From Gemmataceae bacterium (lineage in GTDB: Bacteria; Planctomycetota; Planctomycetia; Gemmatales; Gemmataceae), in contig JAIEMG010000060.1 in the NCBI GenBank assembly GCA_019752375.1, positions 1 through 64,000 of the forward strand: a stretch of DNA of 64,000 nt. The letters run 5' to 3'. The position numbers were made by a program, and so were the translations under genes. Below, one piece after another: positions 50,116 through 57,961 of this stretch. Positions within the stretch are counted from its first letter, which is position 1. Each line of letters begins with the position of its first letter. A model generated the notes under the pieces. It saw only the letters and a list, made by a program, of their open reading frames with translations, had not been told where the DNA came from and did no database searches.

Positions 50116-51015
50116 TCATCCGATCACCGGCATCACTTTCACCGGCGTCAGGATGCGCTTCTCCGCATCCCATGCCCCGATCCCGACCAGCGTCTCCTTC
50201 CCCTGGACCATCGCCACCGCCTCCGCGGATTTGTCGCTCGCACTCGCACCTGGACACAGACACTGTCCGTGCCGCAAGCGCTGCGTTTCGGCGGCCGTGA
50301 CGGCAATGTTCGGCAACTCCGCCACCGCGGCGATGAGCGGGAGCAAACGTCGCTGTGCTTCGCTTGCGAGCGCATCGAGTCCAATCCCGGCTGACGCCTC
50401 GAACGGTCCGACGCGTGTCCGGCGCAGTGAATCAATCAGTCCACCGCAGCCCAGTCGCTCTCCCAGGTCGCGCGCCAGCGACCGGATGTACGTCCCCTTG
50501 CCGCAGCGCACTTCCAGGTCAAGTTTCGGATAGACGTATGAAATGACGTCGATTTGATAGACCCGGACACGTCGCGGCGCCAGCGTCACTTCATGGCCAC
50601 GTCGCGCCAGGTCGTAAGCGCGTCGGCCGCTGATCTTGGCCGCGGAGTACGCGGGCGGTACCTGGTCGATCGCGCCGACGAACGATTGCAGCAATTCGTC
50701 CAGGACTTCACGATCCGGCGCGGTCGCTCCGTCCATCGGTGTGATGGTGCCGTCGACGTCTTCCGTGTCGCTGCGGGCGCCGAGGCGGATGCCGGCGCGG
50801 TAGGTCTTGTCCATGTCCTGCACGAACTCCGTCAGGCGCGTGCCACTGCCGACGGCAAGGACCAGGACGCCGGTAGCCAGCGGATCGAGCGTGCCGGTGT
50901 GGCCCAGGCGCGTGCCGCGCGGGAACCAGGACTGGGCTCGGTCCACCGCGTCGCGCGACGTGACGCCGCCGGGCTTGTCCACGACCAGGAAGCCGTGCAG
51001 CGAAGAAGATTCCAT
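50116..51015 (-). CDS. truB: tRNA pseudouridine(55) synthase
   Basis: 299 residues. Motif II GHTGTLDPLATGVLVL includes the catalytic Asp44; VPPAYSAAKISGRRAYDLAR (motif I type) and GTYIRSLARDLGERLG are present. It makes pseudouridine 55 in the T loop of all tRNAs. The C-terminal 70 residues are a PUA-like extension (VAMVQGKETLVGIGAWDA). AAGGTG lies just before the ATG. No rbfA, infB or ribF is adjacent. Convergent with the previous gene, 12 nt apart. Confidence 0.94.
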   Translation of the reverse strand: MESSSLHGFLVVDKPGGVTSRDAVDRAQSWFPRGTRLGHTGTLDPLATGVLVLAVGSGTRLTEFVQDMDKTYRAGIRLGARSDTEDVDGTITPMDGATAPDREVLDELLQSFVGAIDQVPPAYSAAKISGRRAYDLARRGHEVTLAPRRVRVYQIDVISYVYPKLDLEVRCGKGTYIRSLARDLGERLGCGGLIDSLRRTRVGPFEASAGIGLDALASEAQRRLLPLIAAVAELPNIAVTAAETQRLRHGQCLCPGASASDKSAEAVAMVQGKETLVGIGAWDAEKRILTPVKVMPVIG

Positions 51016-51164
51016 GAGGCACCTTGTTCCACGGCTGACGCGAACCGACGCACCCTATCCGCCCTTCCGCGGGGCTAGTATAACGCATCTGCCCACACGA
51101 AGGAGAGACGGAGGGCGGGGGCGATCGGTTCGCGCCCTTGCGGTTGAAGCGAAGGGACCGGTTC

Positions 51165-52070
51165 ATGACGGCCGCGGCGGTATGCGTCATCTTCAATCCG
51201 ATGGCTGGTCGCGGCCGGGCAACCCGGCAGCTGGAACGGTTGCGCAAGCACTTCGGCGGTGCGGTGGACCTGCGTCCGACCGACGCCGCTGGTCACGGTG
51301 ACGAGCTCGCCTTCAAAGCAGTTCGCGAGGGCTTTGACCACGTCGCGGCGGCCGGCGGCGACGGCACCGTTCATGAAGTCGCCAACGGCATCCTCCGCGC
51401 TGGGCGGCCCGAGGTCGTGTTTCATCTCTTGCCCGTCGGGTCGGCCAACGACTTTGCACACGCCGTCGAACGCGAGCAAGCGGCAAGCCCCGGTACGTCC
51501 GTCCGCCGCGTCGACGTCGGACTGGCGCGGCGTGGCGATGGTCTGCATCGCTACTTTGTCAACGGGTTGGGGCTCGGCTTCAACGGTGCAGTCACGCTCG
51601 AATCGCGCAAAATTCGCTGGCTGCGCGGCGTGCCGCTCTACGCCCTGGCGCTGATCCGTGCGTTGCGGCACCGCTTTGAGTGTCCCGAGATGACGGTGGT
51701 ACTGGACGATCAGACGCGTCAGGTGCCGACATTGGCCCTGACCGTGGCCCTGGGCCGGCGCGAAGGCGGGTTCGTACTCGCTCCCGACGCGTTGTTGACC
51801 GATGGCCTGTTCGACTACGTTCAAGCGGGCGCACTACGCCGCTGGGAACTGCTGCGCTATTTGCCGCAAATGGTAACCGGTCGGTTGCCGACCGATCATC
51901 CACAACTCTGGACAGGACGCTGTCGAACGGTGCAGGTCGAATCGCCGACGGCATTGACGGTTCATCTCGACGGTGAATTCCTTTGTCAGGCCGCGGACGA
52001 CGTGCATCAGATTGACGTGACTCTGCTTCCCGCTGCATTGGCCGTGCAGGTGGAACGATTCGCGTCCTGA
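51165..52070 (+). CDS. diacylglycerol kinase-like lipid kinase (DagK/YegS family)
   Basis: 301 residues from the ATG at 51165 (AAGGGA about 10 nt upstream); it is the DAGK catalytic fold. IFNPMAGRGRATRQLERL near 10, the nucleotide loop AAAGGDGTVHEVANG at 61-75, and LPVGSANDFAHAVERE are all conserved. The C-terminal beta-sandwich ends in VQVESPTALTVHLDGEFLCQ. It phosphorylates diacylglycerol or a related lipid. The P-II gene converges on it with a gap of 1 nt. Confidence 0.88.
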   Translation: MTAAAVCVIFNPMAGRGRATRQLERLRKHFGGAVDLRPTDAAGHGDELAFKAVREGFDHVAAAGGDGTVHEVANGILRAGRPEVVFHLLPVGSANDFAHAVEREQAASPGTSVRRVDVGLARRGDGLHRYFVNGLGLGFNGAVTLESRKIRWLRGVPLYALALIRALRHRFECPEMTVVLDDQTRQVPTLALTVALGRREGGFVLAPDALLTDGLFDYVQAGALRRWELLRYLPQMVTGRLPTDHPQLWTGRCRTVQVESPTALTVHLDGEFLCQAADDVHQIDVTLLPAALAVQVERFAS

Positions 52071-52071
52071 G

Positions 52072-52386
52072 TTAAAATTCCATCGGCTCCGGCCAGGCCA
52101 TCGCGACCTGGAAAACCTTGCCGTCGCCGATACGTCCGGTGCGCGCTGCCCGCACAATGCGATCGGCCACTTCTTCGGCGCGGTCATCGCTCACACAGAC
52201 GCTGATTTCAACCTTGGGGAGAAACGCCAGGCTGTACTCGCTGCCGACATAGCGGTCCAGATAGCCTTTTTGCCGGCTGTAGCCCTTGGCTTCGCGCACC
52301 ACGCAAGCGCTGACGCCGAGTTCCGCGACGATGCGCAGAACGGCCTCTGCACGGAAGGGTTTCACAACGATGGTGAGTTGTTTCAT
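52072..52386 (-). CDS. P-II family nitrogen regulator (GlnB/GlnK-like)
   Basis: 104 residues, close to the usual 112. MKQLTIVVKPFRAEAVLRIV, then the T-loop with GYSRQKGYLDRYVGSEYSLA in which Tyr51, the uridylylation site in E. coli GlnB, is conserved, and the B-loop RTGRIGDGKVF. A P-II trimer senses ATP/ADP and 2-oxoglutarate and binds targets such as AmtB or GlnE. No amtB or glnA gene is adjacent in this window. The ATG at 52386 aligns with the family start; the frame is open further upstream. Confidence 0.88.
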   Translation of the reverse strand: MKQLTIVVKPFRAEAVLRIVAELGVSACVVREAKGYSRQKGYLDRYVGSEYSLAFLPKVEISVCVSDDRAEEVADRIVRAARTGRIGDGKVFQVAMAWPEPMEF

Positions 52387-52552
52387 CGGCGAAGTATCGT
52401 ACCGCCGATGGCGCTCGGGAACAATCACGTTTGCGGAATGCAGATCCGCAAAATGCCGCCTGCCAGTGGCGGCAGCGCGTACCCGCTGATACACCTACCA
52501 TTGTTACTTCTTCTAACGACAAGACGTTTCACCCGGTCCCAAGGATTGTCTC

Positions 52553-53635
52553 ATGGGCACGCCCGTCGGTCAGCCGGTGCACATCCTCGACTCGCCCCAA
52601 CTCCTTATCGATCTCGATGTCGTGGATGCGAACCTGAATCGCCTTCTCGCCGCCTGCCGGCAGCGGGGCGTGGACCTGCGCGTACACTTCAAGTCGCTGA
52701 AGTGTACCGGGCTGGCCAGATACCTCGCATCGGCAGGCGTGAAGGGCTTCCTGGCTGCGAAATTGAACGAGGCCGAAGCACTCGTCAATGCGGGTCTGAC
52801 TGACGTCTATATCGCCAACCAGGTGGTTGGCGCGATGAAGCTGGCCCGCCTGGCCGCGCTGGCCGGGCGCGCCTCGGTGCGCGTCTGCGTGGACGACGCC
52901 GAAAACATCGCACAGATGGGCCAGGCAGCCCAGAAGGTCGGATCGACCATCGGCGTCCTGGTCGAGGTGGATATTGGTATGAATCGCTGCGGCGTCGCTC
53001 CAGGGGAGTCGGCGCTACCACTGGCGCGGCAGATCCATTCGACGCCCGGACTGCGATTTGTTGGCTTGCAGGGTTACGACGGGCATTTACAGATGCTGCC
53101 CAACGTGGCGGAACGGCGCGGCAAGTGTCTCGAAGGTCTGGAGCAACTCGTCGGAACACGACGGTTGATCGAAAAGGCGGGAATTCCAGTCGAAGTTGTC
53201 ACTGGTGGCGGCACGGGCACCTGGGAATGGGTCAGCGCGTTTCCGGGTATGACAGAAATCCAGCCCGGATCGTTTGTCATCATGGACTGCGCTTACCACG
53301 CGGTACGGCCAGAGTTCGGCTGTGCATTGTCCATTCGCGCTACGGTCGTGAGCAAACGGCCGGGACAGTATGTCCTCGACGCAGGCAGCAAGGCGATTTC
53401 ACGCGACTTCGGCACGCCCGTCGTCAAAGGCCGGCCGCAAGACACTGTCTTGAAGTTGTCGGAAGAACACGCGCGGGTCGAATCGAACGACGAGTCCGTG
53501 CGCGTGGGCGACACGTTTGAGATCATCCCCGCTCACTGCTGTGCCACGATGAACCTCCACCGCAGCTGTGTGGGAGTGCGGAAAGGGAAGATCGAAGCAT
53601 TGTGGCCCATTGAGGCCAGCGGCCGATACGACTAG
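52553..53635 (+). CDS. D-threonine aldolase-like PLP enzyme (DSD1 family, alanine-racemase fold)
   Basis: 360 residues of the fold-type III, alanine-racemase-like family. The PLP-lysine segment RVHFKSLKC (Lys47) corresponds to the family's RPHxKTHK. GGGTGTWEW (phosphate binding) and IIPAHCCATMNLH (metal ligands His and Cys) are also present. These enzymes split D-threonine or deaminate D-serine-type substrates. AAGGA lies 7 nt before the ATG. It converges on the GNAT gene; a hairpin lies between them. Confidence 0.86.
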   Translation: MGTPVGQPVHILDSPQLLIDLDVVDANLNRLLAACRQRGVDLRVHFKSLKCTGLARYLASAGVKGFLAAKLNEAEALVNAGLTDVYIANQVVGAMKLARLAALAGRASVRVCVDDAENIAQMGQAAQKVGSTIGVLVEVDIGMNRCGVAPGESALPLARQIHSTPGLRFVGLQGYDGHLQMLPNVAERRGKCLEGLEQLVGTRRLIEKAGIPVEVVTGGGTGTWEWVSAFPGMTEIQPGSFVIMDCAYHAVRPEFGCALSIRATVVSKRPGQYVLDAGSKAISRDFGTPVVKGRPQDTVLKLSEEHARVESNDESVRVGDTFEIIPAHCCATMNLHRSCVGVRKGKIEALWPIEASGRYD

Positions 53636-53662
53636 CCAGCGGCCGTCACGGTGCCGCTGGCT
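53634..53662. terminator. hairpin between convergent genes
   Basis: Perfect 9-bp stem agccagcgg (53634-53642) / ccgctggct (53654-53662), loop 11 nt, starting at the stop of the DSD1 gene and ending 34 nt from the stop of the GNAT gene. Likely bidirectional transcript end; no T-run. Confidence 0.5.
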
Positions 53663-53696
53663 GGGAAATGGATTTGATTCCCGGAAGGAGTGTCGG

Positions 53697-54185
53697 TCAG
53701 AGTTGTCGGTGAAGTACCAGGGCATCGACCGGACCCCGTGATGCGTGCCGGAACACGCCTGGCAGTCGTCCAACCACGGCAAAGCCGCACTTCTCCCACA
53801 CACGCAGCGCTGCGGTATTGGTACAGACCACAAAGTTGAACTGCATGGCCGTGAACCCGAGCCGACGCGCCATCTCCAGCGAATGTTCGCACATGGCCAG
53901 GGCGATGCCCTGGCCGCGAGCGCTCTCGGCCACGATATAGCCCGCGTTCGCAACGTGAGCGCCACGGCCCAGCTGATTGGGACGCACGTAATAAGTGCCG
54001 ACCACTTCTTGTCCGTTCATCTCAGCGACGTACGCCAAGGCCGGGGGCTCGACCCACAACTTGCGAGCCACCTCTTCAGGCGTTTCCGCATCGTAAACAA
54101 AAGCATCACCGGCCAACGCGACACGACGAAACATCTGCCAGATGGCTGGCCAGTCGGTGTTGGTCGCTGTGCGGATGGCGTGCAT
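53697..54185 (-). CDS. GNAT-family N-acetyltransferase
   Basis: 162 residues from the ATG at 54185; an in-frame GTG at 54212 starts 3 nt after the stop of the PilZ gene and is an alternative. N-terminal IRTATNTDWPAIWQMFRRVA, acetyl-CoA motif A as SARGQGIALAMCEHSLEM near residue 82-100, then LGFTAMQFNFVVCTNTAALR and VWEKCGFAVVGRLPGVFRH. It acetylates an unidentified amine. Directly downstream of the PilZ gene, probably in one operon. Confidence 0.85.
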   Translation of the reverse strand: MHAIRTATNTDWPAIWQMFRRVALAGDAFVYDAETPEEVARKLWVEPPALAYVAEMNGQEVVGTYYVRPNQLGRGAHVANAGYIVAESARGQGIALAMCEHSLEMARRLGFTAMQFNFVVCTNTAALRVWEKCGFAVVGRLPGVFRHASRGPVDALVLHRQL

Positions 54186-54215
54186 GGCTCGGCGCAAAGC
54201 CTGGATCGGCACTGT

Positions 54216-54563
54216 TCAGTTCGCGTCGGCTCGGGTCTTGACGAACGGTCCGCCGAGCACGAACTCGCCTTTGGCTTGTTCGCAGATGTGTCCGACGCGA
54301 ACCAGCATAATGGCTGGAGTGTCGGAGTTGCTTCGCCGAACCGTGATGGCCAGGAGAGTGCCCGGCGCAAAGTGCTGTCCGACGGACAGTGCCATACCAC
54401 CGGTTGAAATGTTGATGACCGTGGCGCTCCAGGATGGCCCGATGCGCCCGGTGACGGCCCGGCACGAGGCAGCCAGCGCACAAGGATGCCGCTCGGATAG
54501 GCGTCGCTCAAGGCCCTTTCGTAAGAGCGGTGCCGGCGAGACGGGTGTGGGGATGAGTGTCAT
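54216..54563 (-). CDS. PilZ-domain protein
   Basis: 115 residues. It has the c-di-GMP signature RxxxR (RRLSER) and a D/NxSxxG motif as NISTGGMAL, at the spacing seen in PilZ domains. The rest is one beta-barrel. It likely binds cyclic di-GMP. AAGGAG lies 11 nt before the ATG. First gene of the pair with the acetyltransferase; no flagellar or pilus gene is near. Confidence 0.82.
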   Translation of the reverse strand: MTLIPTPVSPAPLLRKGLERRLSERHPCALAASCRAVTGRIGPSWSATVINISTGGMALSVGQHFAPGTLLAITVRRSNSDTPAIMLVRVGHICEQAKGEFVLGGPFVKTRADAN

Positions 54564-54670
54564 GTGTCTCGATTCTCCTTTCGCCCAAAATGTAGGTCAC
54601 GATCTGGCTCGAGGAGAAAAAAAGTTCGTTTTTGGCAAACCCCGGAAGCCTGTTTCTGCACGCTTGAGCG

Positions 54671-54737
54671 CGGTCGTTGGCCCGACACGCAAGCGACGGA
54701 TAAGTTGTGCCTCGCTTGCGTGTCGGCCCAACGACCG
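54671..54737. repeat. 26-bp inverted repeat, MITE/REP-like
   Basis: The left arm is at 54671-54696 (begins cggtcgttggcccgacacgc) and the right arm at 54712-54737; they are complementary except for one position. The spacer is 15 nt. The arms differ from all other repeats found here. The repeat lies in the region between the PilZ gene start and the VIT/vWA gene end. Confidence 0.65.
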
Positions 54738-54768
54738 GGGTCTTCAAGCTGCGCACATCTTGAAAACG

Positions 54769-54829
54769 AAAAATGCCCCGCTGCCTGCTCTCGGTGCCGT
54801 CCAGTCAGCCGAGAACCGCCCAGCGGGGC
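54769..54829 (-). terminator. terminator-like hairpin, minus strand
   Basis: The outer stem gccccgctg (54775-54783) / cagcggggc (54821-54829) and inner ctcgg/ccgag pairs are followed on the minus strand by a T-rich run (54769-54773). It lies about 280 nt past the VIT/vWA stop and before the PilZ gene; the likely transcript end for the VIT/vWA gene. Confidence 0.55.
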
Positions 54830-54994
54830 TAGAGAGCCGGAAAGCCACAGGGGGGGATTGTGGCGACCACCGGCCCATTCGGAGTAAGAAACGCCACTCA
54901 GTGGGCGATGCTGAGCGGCTCTCCCAAAGGAGGGAGATATTGACGTACCTAGTCGCAGATAGTCTACAAACACGTTTTTGTGTGGCAAGAATAT

Positions 54995-55014
54995 TTTGAC
55001 GAGATCGTCAAAAA
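54995..55014. promoter_or_regulatory. 20-bp palindrome, candidate operator
   Basis: A perfect palindrome ttttgacga ga tcgtcaaaa lies between the VIT/vWA stop and the PilZ gene. It resembles a dyad-binding site for a dimeric regulator. What it controls is not evident; it is 432 nt upstream of the PilZ start. Confidence 0.35.
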
Positions 55015-55036
55015 CACCAGGCCATCAAACGCAAAT

Positions 55037-55084
55037 GCCACGGGCCTTCGGCAAGCGTAACAGTCGCTCGCAAAGGCCCGTGGC
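55037..55084. repeat. hairpin downstream of the VIT/vWA gene
   Basis: A 12-bp perfect stem gccacgggcctt (55037-55048) / aaggcccgtggc (55073-55084), starting 22 nt past the stop at 55107. It may be the primary transcript end of that gene. Confidence 0.5.
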
Positions 55085-55106
55085 TAAGACTTGTAATTCC
55101 AAGCAC

Positions 55107-57476
55107 TTACTTCTTGAAGAGCTTGTCGACTTCCTCGTCACTGAGCTTTTCCTTGCCATCGTTGCTATCGACTACCAGTGCGATGCCGCTGGGCGTGACC
55201 CAGACAACGTGATTGCCCAGGCGGAAGACTTCCTTCACTTCGGGATGCCGTTCCAGGATGCGGAAATAAGCTTCGCTCATCGCCTTGACGGTCAGGGTCG
55301 TCGTCTTGGAGTCAAAGCCCTCGTCGATCCAGACGCCGCCGATTTCCAGGCAGGTGCGGCCAGCGACCTTGCGAAGAGCGGTTTGCTCCAGGCGGCACTG
55401 GTTGCGAAGGTTGTTCGACTGCACCGACAAATCGACTCCCAGTTTTCCGTTCTGCACGCTGTTCTGGTCACGGCGGAAGAACGCGGCCCGGGCCTGGTCG
55501 TAGGCCGCCTTCTTCTCCTTGGCGTCCTTGAACGCCTCGGCTTCCGCCTTGCTCAGGCCGTCCATCGGCGCGCTATCGAGCTTGCGATCTTCGTAGTTGT
55601 TGCGATTCGCCGCGCCCTCGCCCGCCTTGCCCTGCGTCTGCTTGGCGAAGTCGGCGAGCCTCAACGGAGCCGCACCGGGCGCTTGTTGCAGCGCTGCCGG
55701 GGCGCCGGCTCCGCCGCCCGGACGCTTGTTGCCTGCTGCCACAGGGCCCTCGGTGACGACCAGGTAGCTAGTGTACGGCGTGGCGATGCCGTATTTCTTG
55801 GCCAGCGCCGTCACTTCGTCGACAAGTTCCTTCTTCTCGCCGTTGACGCGGATCTGGTCGAGCAGGTAGCCGACCTTGCGCCGCGCCCACAGGTGCTCGA
55901 CGAATTCGCGGTCTTCCTTGGTCTTCTCGACGAACTCGACCGGGTAGGTGAATTCCTTCACCTCGGTGCCGGCCTGGCCGATCAGCTTGACTTCGGCCTT
56001 TCCCTTGCCCTGGTAGCGGCCCATGACAACCACCTGTCCGCCCTTGTACAGGTCGGGAAGTTGGGGCGGATAGACCTCTTGAAGCGTGACGTCGGCGCCG
56101 CCGACCGTCAGCTTCAGGTTGGCCAGCACCGGGTGGCTGATCTTGCTGTACAGGGCCGCGGTCTTGGTCTCGATGTCTTCGGCCGGGCGAACGTAGGTGC
56201 TGACGCCACGCGTACTCTCGGACAGGCGATCGAGGAAGCTGGCGTTGACGTCGTCGCCCACGCCGAAGCTGAAAATGCGAGTGTTGGCGGTATTCTTGGC
56301 GGCGACGTTCTTCAGGATCTTCTCCGGGTCCTTTTCGCTGGTGCTGGGCATGCCGTCGGTGAAGAAGATGATCGTAAACGTGCGGCCCATATCATTGGAG
56401 CGCATGTCCATGGCATCGAGCAGGGCATCGTTGATGTTGGTGCCGCCGGTCGCCTTGAGCGAATCGACCCACTTTTTGCCTGCATCCAACTCGTCGGCCT
56501 TGGCGGGCGTCAATTCGGCGCGGTATTTGTTGACCTTGGCCGAGAACTCGATGACGGCGAAGCGGTCCTTGTCCGTCAGCTGACCCAGGCAATAGTTCAG
56601 CGCCTTCTTGGCCTGGTCCAGCTTCGGGCCGCGCATGCTGCCCGAGGTATCGAGGACGAGGACTACGTCGCGCGGGATCTGGAAGTCCTTGGGCAACTCG
56701 ACCTTCGGTGACAGCAGCATCAGGAAGAAGCCGTCTTCGTCCTTGATCGGTCGATGGGTCAGCGTGGTGACGCCGATGTCCTTGGTGCCCAGCGAATAGA
56801 AGACCTGGAAGTCCTTGTCCAGCACGCCCTGGTTGCGGGCGAAGCTGAAGGTCACTTCCTTGTCGCTGGCGCGCTTGACGTCGATGGCGTGCGTCGGACT
56901 ATAGAGGTTCTGGACGTTGTGCTGGGACTTGACGGTGCCGGTGAACGCAAGTTCTTCCAGCGTGGCAGTCGCCTTGCCGTCGGTCTTGAGCGGGTAGGTG
57001 TACTCGATGGTGTCGCCCTTGCGCTCGGCGATGGAGGCGTAAGTCAGCATGACCTTCTGATCGGCCTTGGCCGGAATAGCGCTGACCTTCAGCTTGAAGA
57101 GTCCGCGATTCATGTACTCCAGCAGCGCCGGGTTCTGGGACCGACGAATGACGTCGGTGTAGATTGCTGCTGCCTTCTTGGCCTCGATCAGCTCGCCTTT
57201 GACTTCCTTGCCGTTGATCCACATGCTGAACTCTTTGACACTGGCGCCTTCCGGAGCCGGGAAGACGTACGTCGCTTCGAGAGGCCGATCCGTGTGATTA
57301 CGGAACGTCTGTTCAACGCGCGTGGTTGCGGCCTGGTCGTCGATGGTGATGGCGACCTTGTGATGGAGCATTGCCAGCGGCGGTACGCTGACGTCGTCCG
57401 GGATGAGGATCCCGTGGGCGTGCGCGGCGGGAGCCCAGAGTGCGAGGATGGCGAGAATGGGCAAAAGGCGGCGCAT
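55107..57476 (-). CDS. secreted VIT-vWA domain protein
   Basis: 789 residues from the ATG at 57476. Signal peptide (MRRLLPILAILALWAPAAHA) followed by a VIT domain (about 25-150; KVAITIDDQAATTRVEQTFR, ATYVFPAPEGASVKEFSMWI). The vWA domain (about 280-460) has the MIDAS pattern DTSGSMRG. A long C-terminal region with Lys/Asp/Asn-rich segments follows, including ECxxxQ-like Cys residues (NQCRLEQ, RTCLEIGG). VIT-vWA proteins are inter-alpha-trypsin-like binding modules; here probably extracytoplasmic. AAGGGA lies 7 nt upstream. Two 15-bp direct repeats precede the start (57591-57637). Confidence 0.85.
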   Translation of the reverse strand: MRRLLPILAILALWAPAAHAHGILIPDDVSVPPLAMLHHKVAITIDDQAATTRVEQTFRNHTDRPLEATYVFPAPEGASVKEFSMWINGKEVKGELIEAKKAAAIYTDVIRRSQNPALLEYMNRGLFKLKVSAIPAKADQKVMLTYASIAERKGDTIEYTYPLKTDGKATATLEELAFTGTVKSQHNVQNLYSPTHAIDVKRASDKEVTFSFARNQGVLDKDFQVFYSLGTKDIGVTTLTHRPIKDEDGFFLMLLSPKVELPKDFQIPRDVVLVLDTSGSMRGPKLDQAKKALNYCLGQLTDKDRFAVIEFSAKVNKYRAELTPAKADELDAGKKWVDSLKATGGTNINDALLDAMDMRSNDMGRTFTIIFFTDGMPSTSEKDPEKILKNVAAKNTANTRIFSFGVGDDVNASFLDRLSESTRGVSTYVRPAEDIETKTAALYSKISHPVLANLKLTVGGADVTLQEVYPPQLPDLYKGGQVVVMGRYQGKGKAEVKLIGQAGTEVKEFTYPVEFVEKTKEDREFVEHLWARRKVGYLLDQIRVNGEKKELVDEVTALAKKYGIATPYTSYLVVTEGPVAAGNKRPGGGAGAPAALQQAPGAAPLRLADFAKQTQGKAGEGAANRNNYEDRKLDSAPMDGLSKAEAEAFKDAKEKKAAYDQARAAFFRRDQNSVQNGKLGVDLSVQSNNLRNQCRLEQTALRKVAGRTCLEIGGVWIDEGFDSKTTTLTVKAMSEAYFRILERHPEVKEVFRLGNHVVWVTPSGIALVVDSNDGKEKLSDEEVDKLFKK

Positions 57477-57590
57477 AGCATTTCCCTTTCGTGAACGGGC
57501 GCGGATCGGTTCCACCCCTAAGACGAGGCGGAGCGGGACAGAGATTGCACCGCAGGCCGCGCCGTTACAATGAACCGAATGGAAATTCGC

Positions 57591-57637
57591 CGTTTGGTGA
57601 CGGTGCAAGCGTCCGATTTCACCGTTTCGTGACGGTC
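57591..57637. promoter_or_regulatory. two 15-bp direct repeats upstream of the VIT/vWA gene
   Basis: ccgtttggtgacggt (57591-57605) and ccgtttcgtgacggt (57623-57637) differ at one base and lie exactly 32 bp apart, close to three helical turns. Each is also partly palindromic (accgt...acggt). They are 115-160 nt upstream of the start and could be regulator-binding sites. Confidence 0.4.
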
Positions 57638-57736
57638 ACGGCCTGTCCCGTGGACGCCTGAAGCCGGGCCAAAAGCGCGCACCGTTCTCCGCAGAGGCTT
57701 TGCGATCAGATGTATTCGGTCAGGAACCAGCCTGGA

Positions 57737-57934
57737 TTAAAATAACGTGTAGATAAACGGTGCTGCCGCGGTCCCAGACATAAGCATGAGCAGGCTCATC
57801 AGCAGGAGGACAATGATGATGGGAAGGAGCCACCACTTCTTGTTGTCGCGCAGGAATTCCCAGAATTCGCTGACAATGCCACGATCAGATTCAGTCGCAG
57901 CAAGCCTCTGCAGTTCATTGTCCGGCTCGTTCAT
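57737..57934 (-). CDS. DUF5989-family small membrane protein
   Basis: 65 residues: MNEPDNELQRLAATESDRGI, FWEFLRDNKKWWLLPIIIVL and one transmembrane helix ending in SGTAAAPFIYTLF, the pattern of DUF5989. GGAG lies 8 nt before the ATG. In other bacteria this protein sits next to SGNH hydrolase, SxtJ and carbamoyltransferase genes; here it directly follows an SGNH gene with 27 nt between, the likely operon. Function unknown. Confidence 0.85.
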   Translation of the reverse strand: MNEPDNELQRLAATESDRGIVSEFWEFLRDNKKWWLLPIIIVLLLMSLLMLMSGTAAAPFIYTLF

Positions 57935-57961
57935 TGGGGGCTCCGGGGAATCCTGCGCGAT

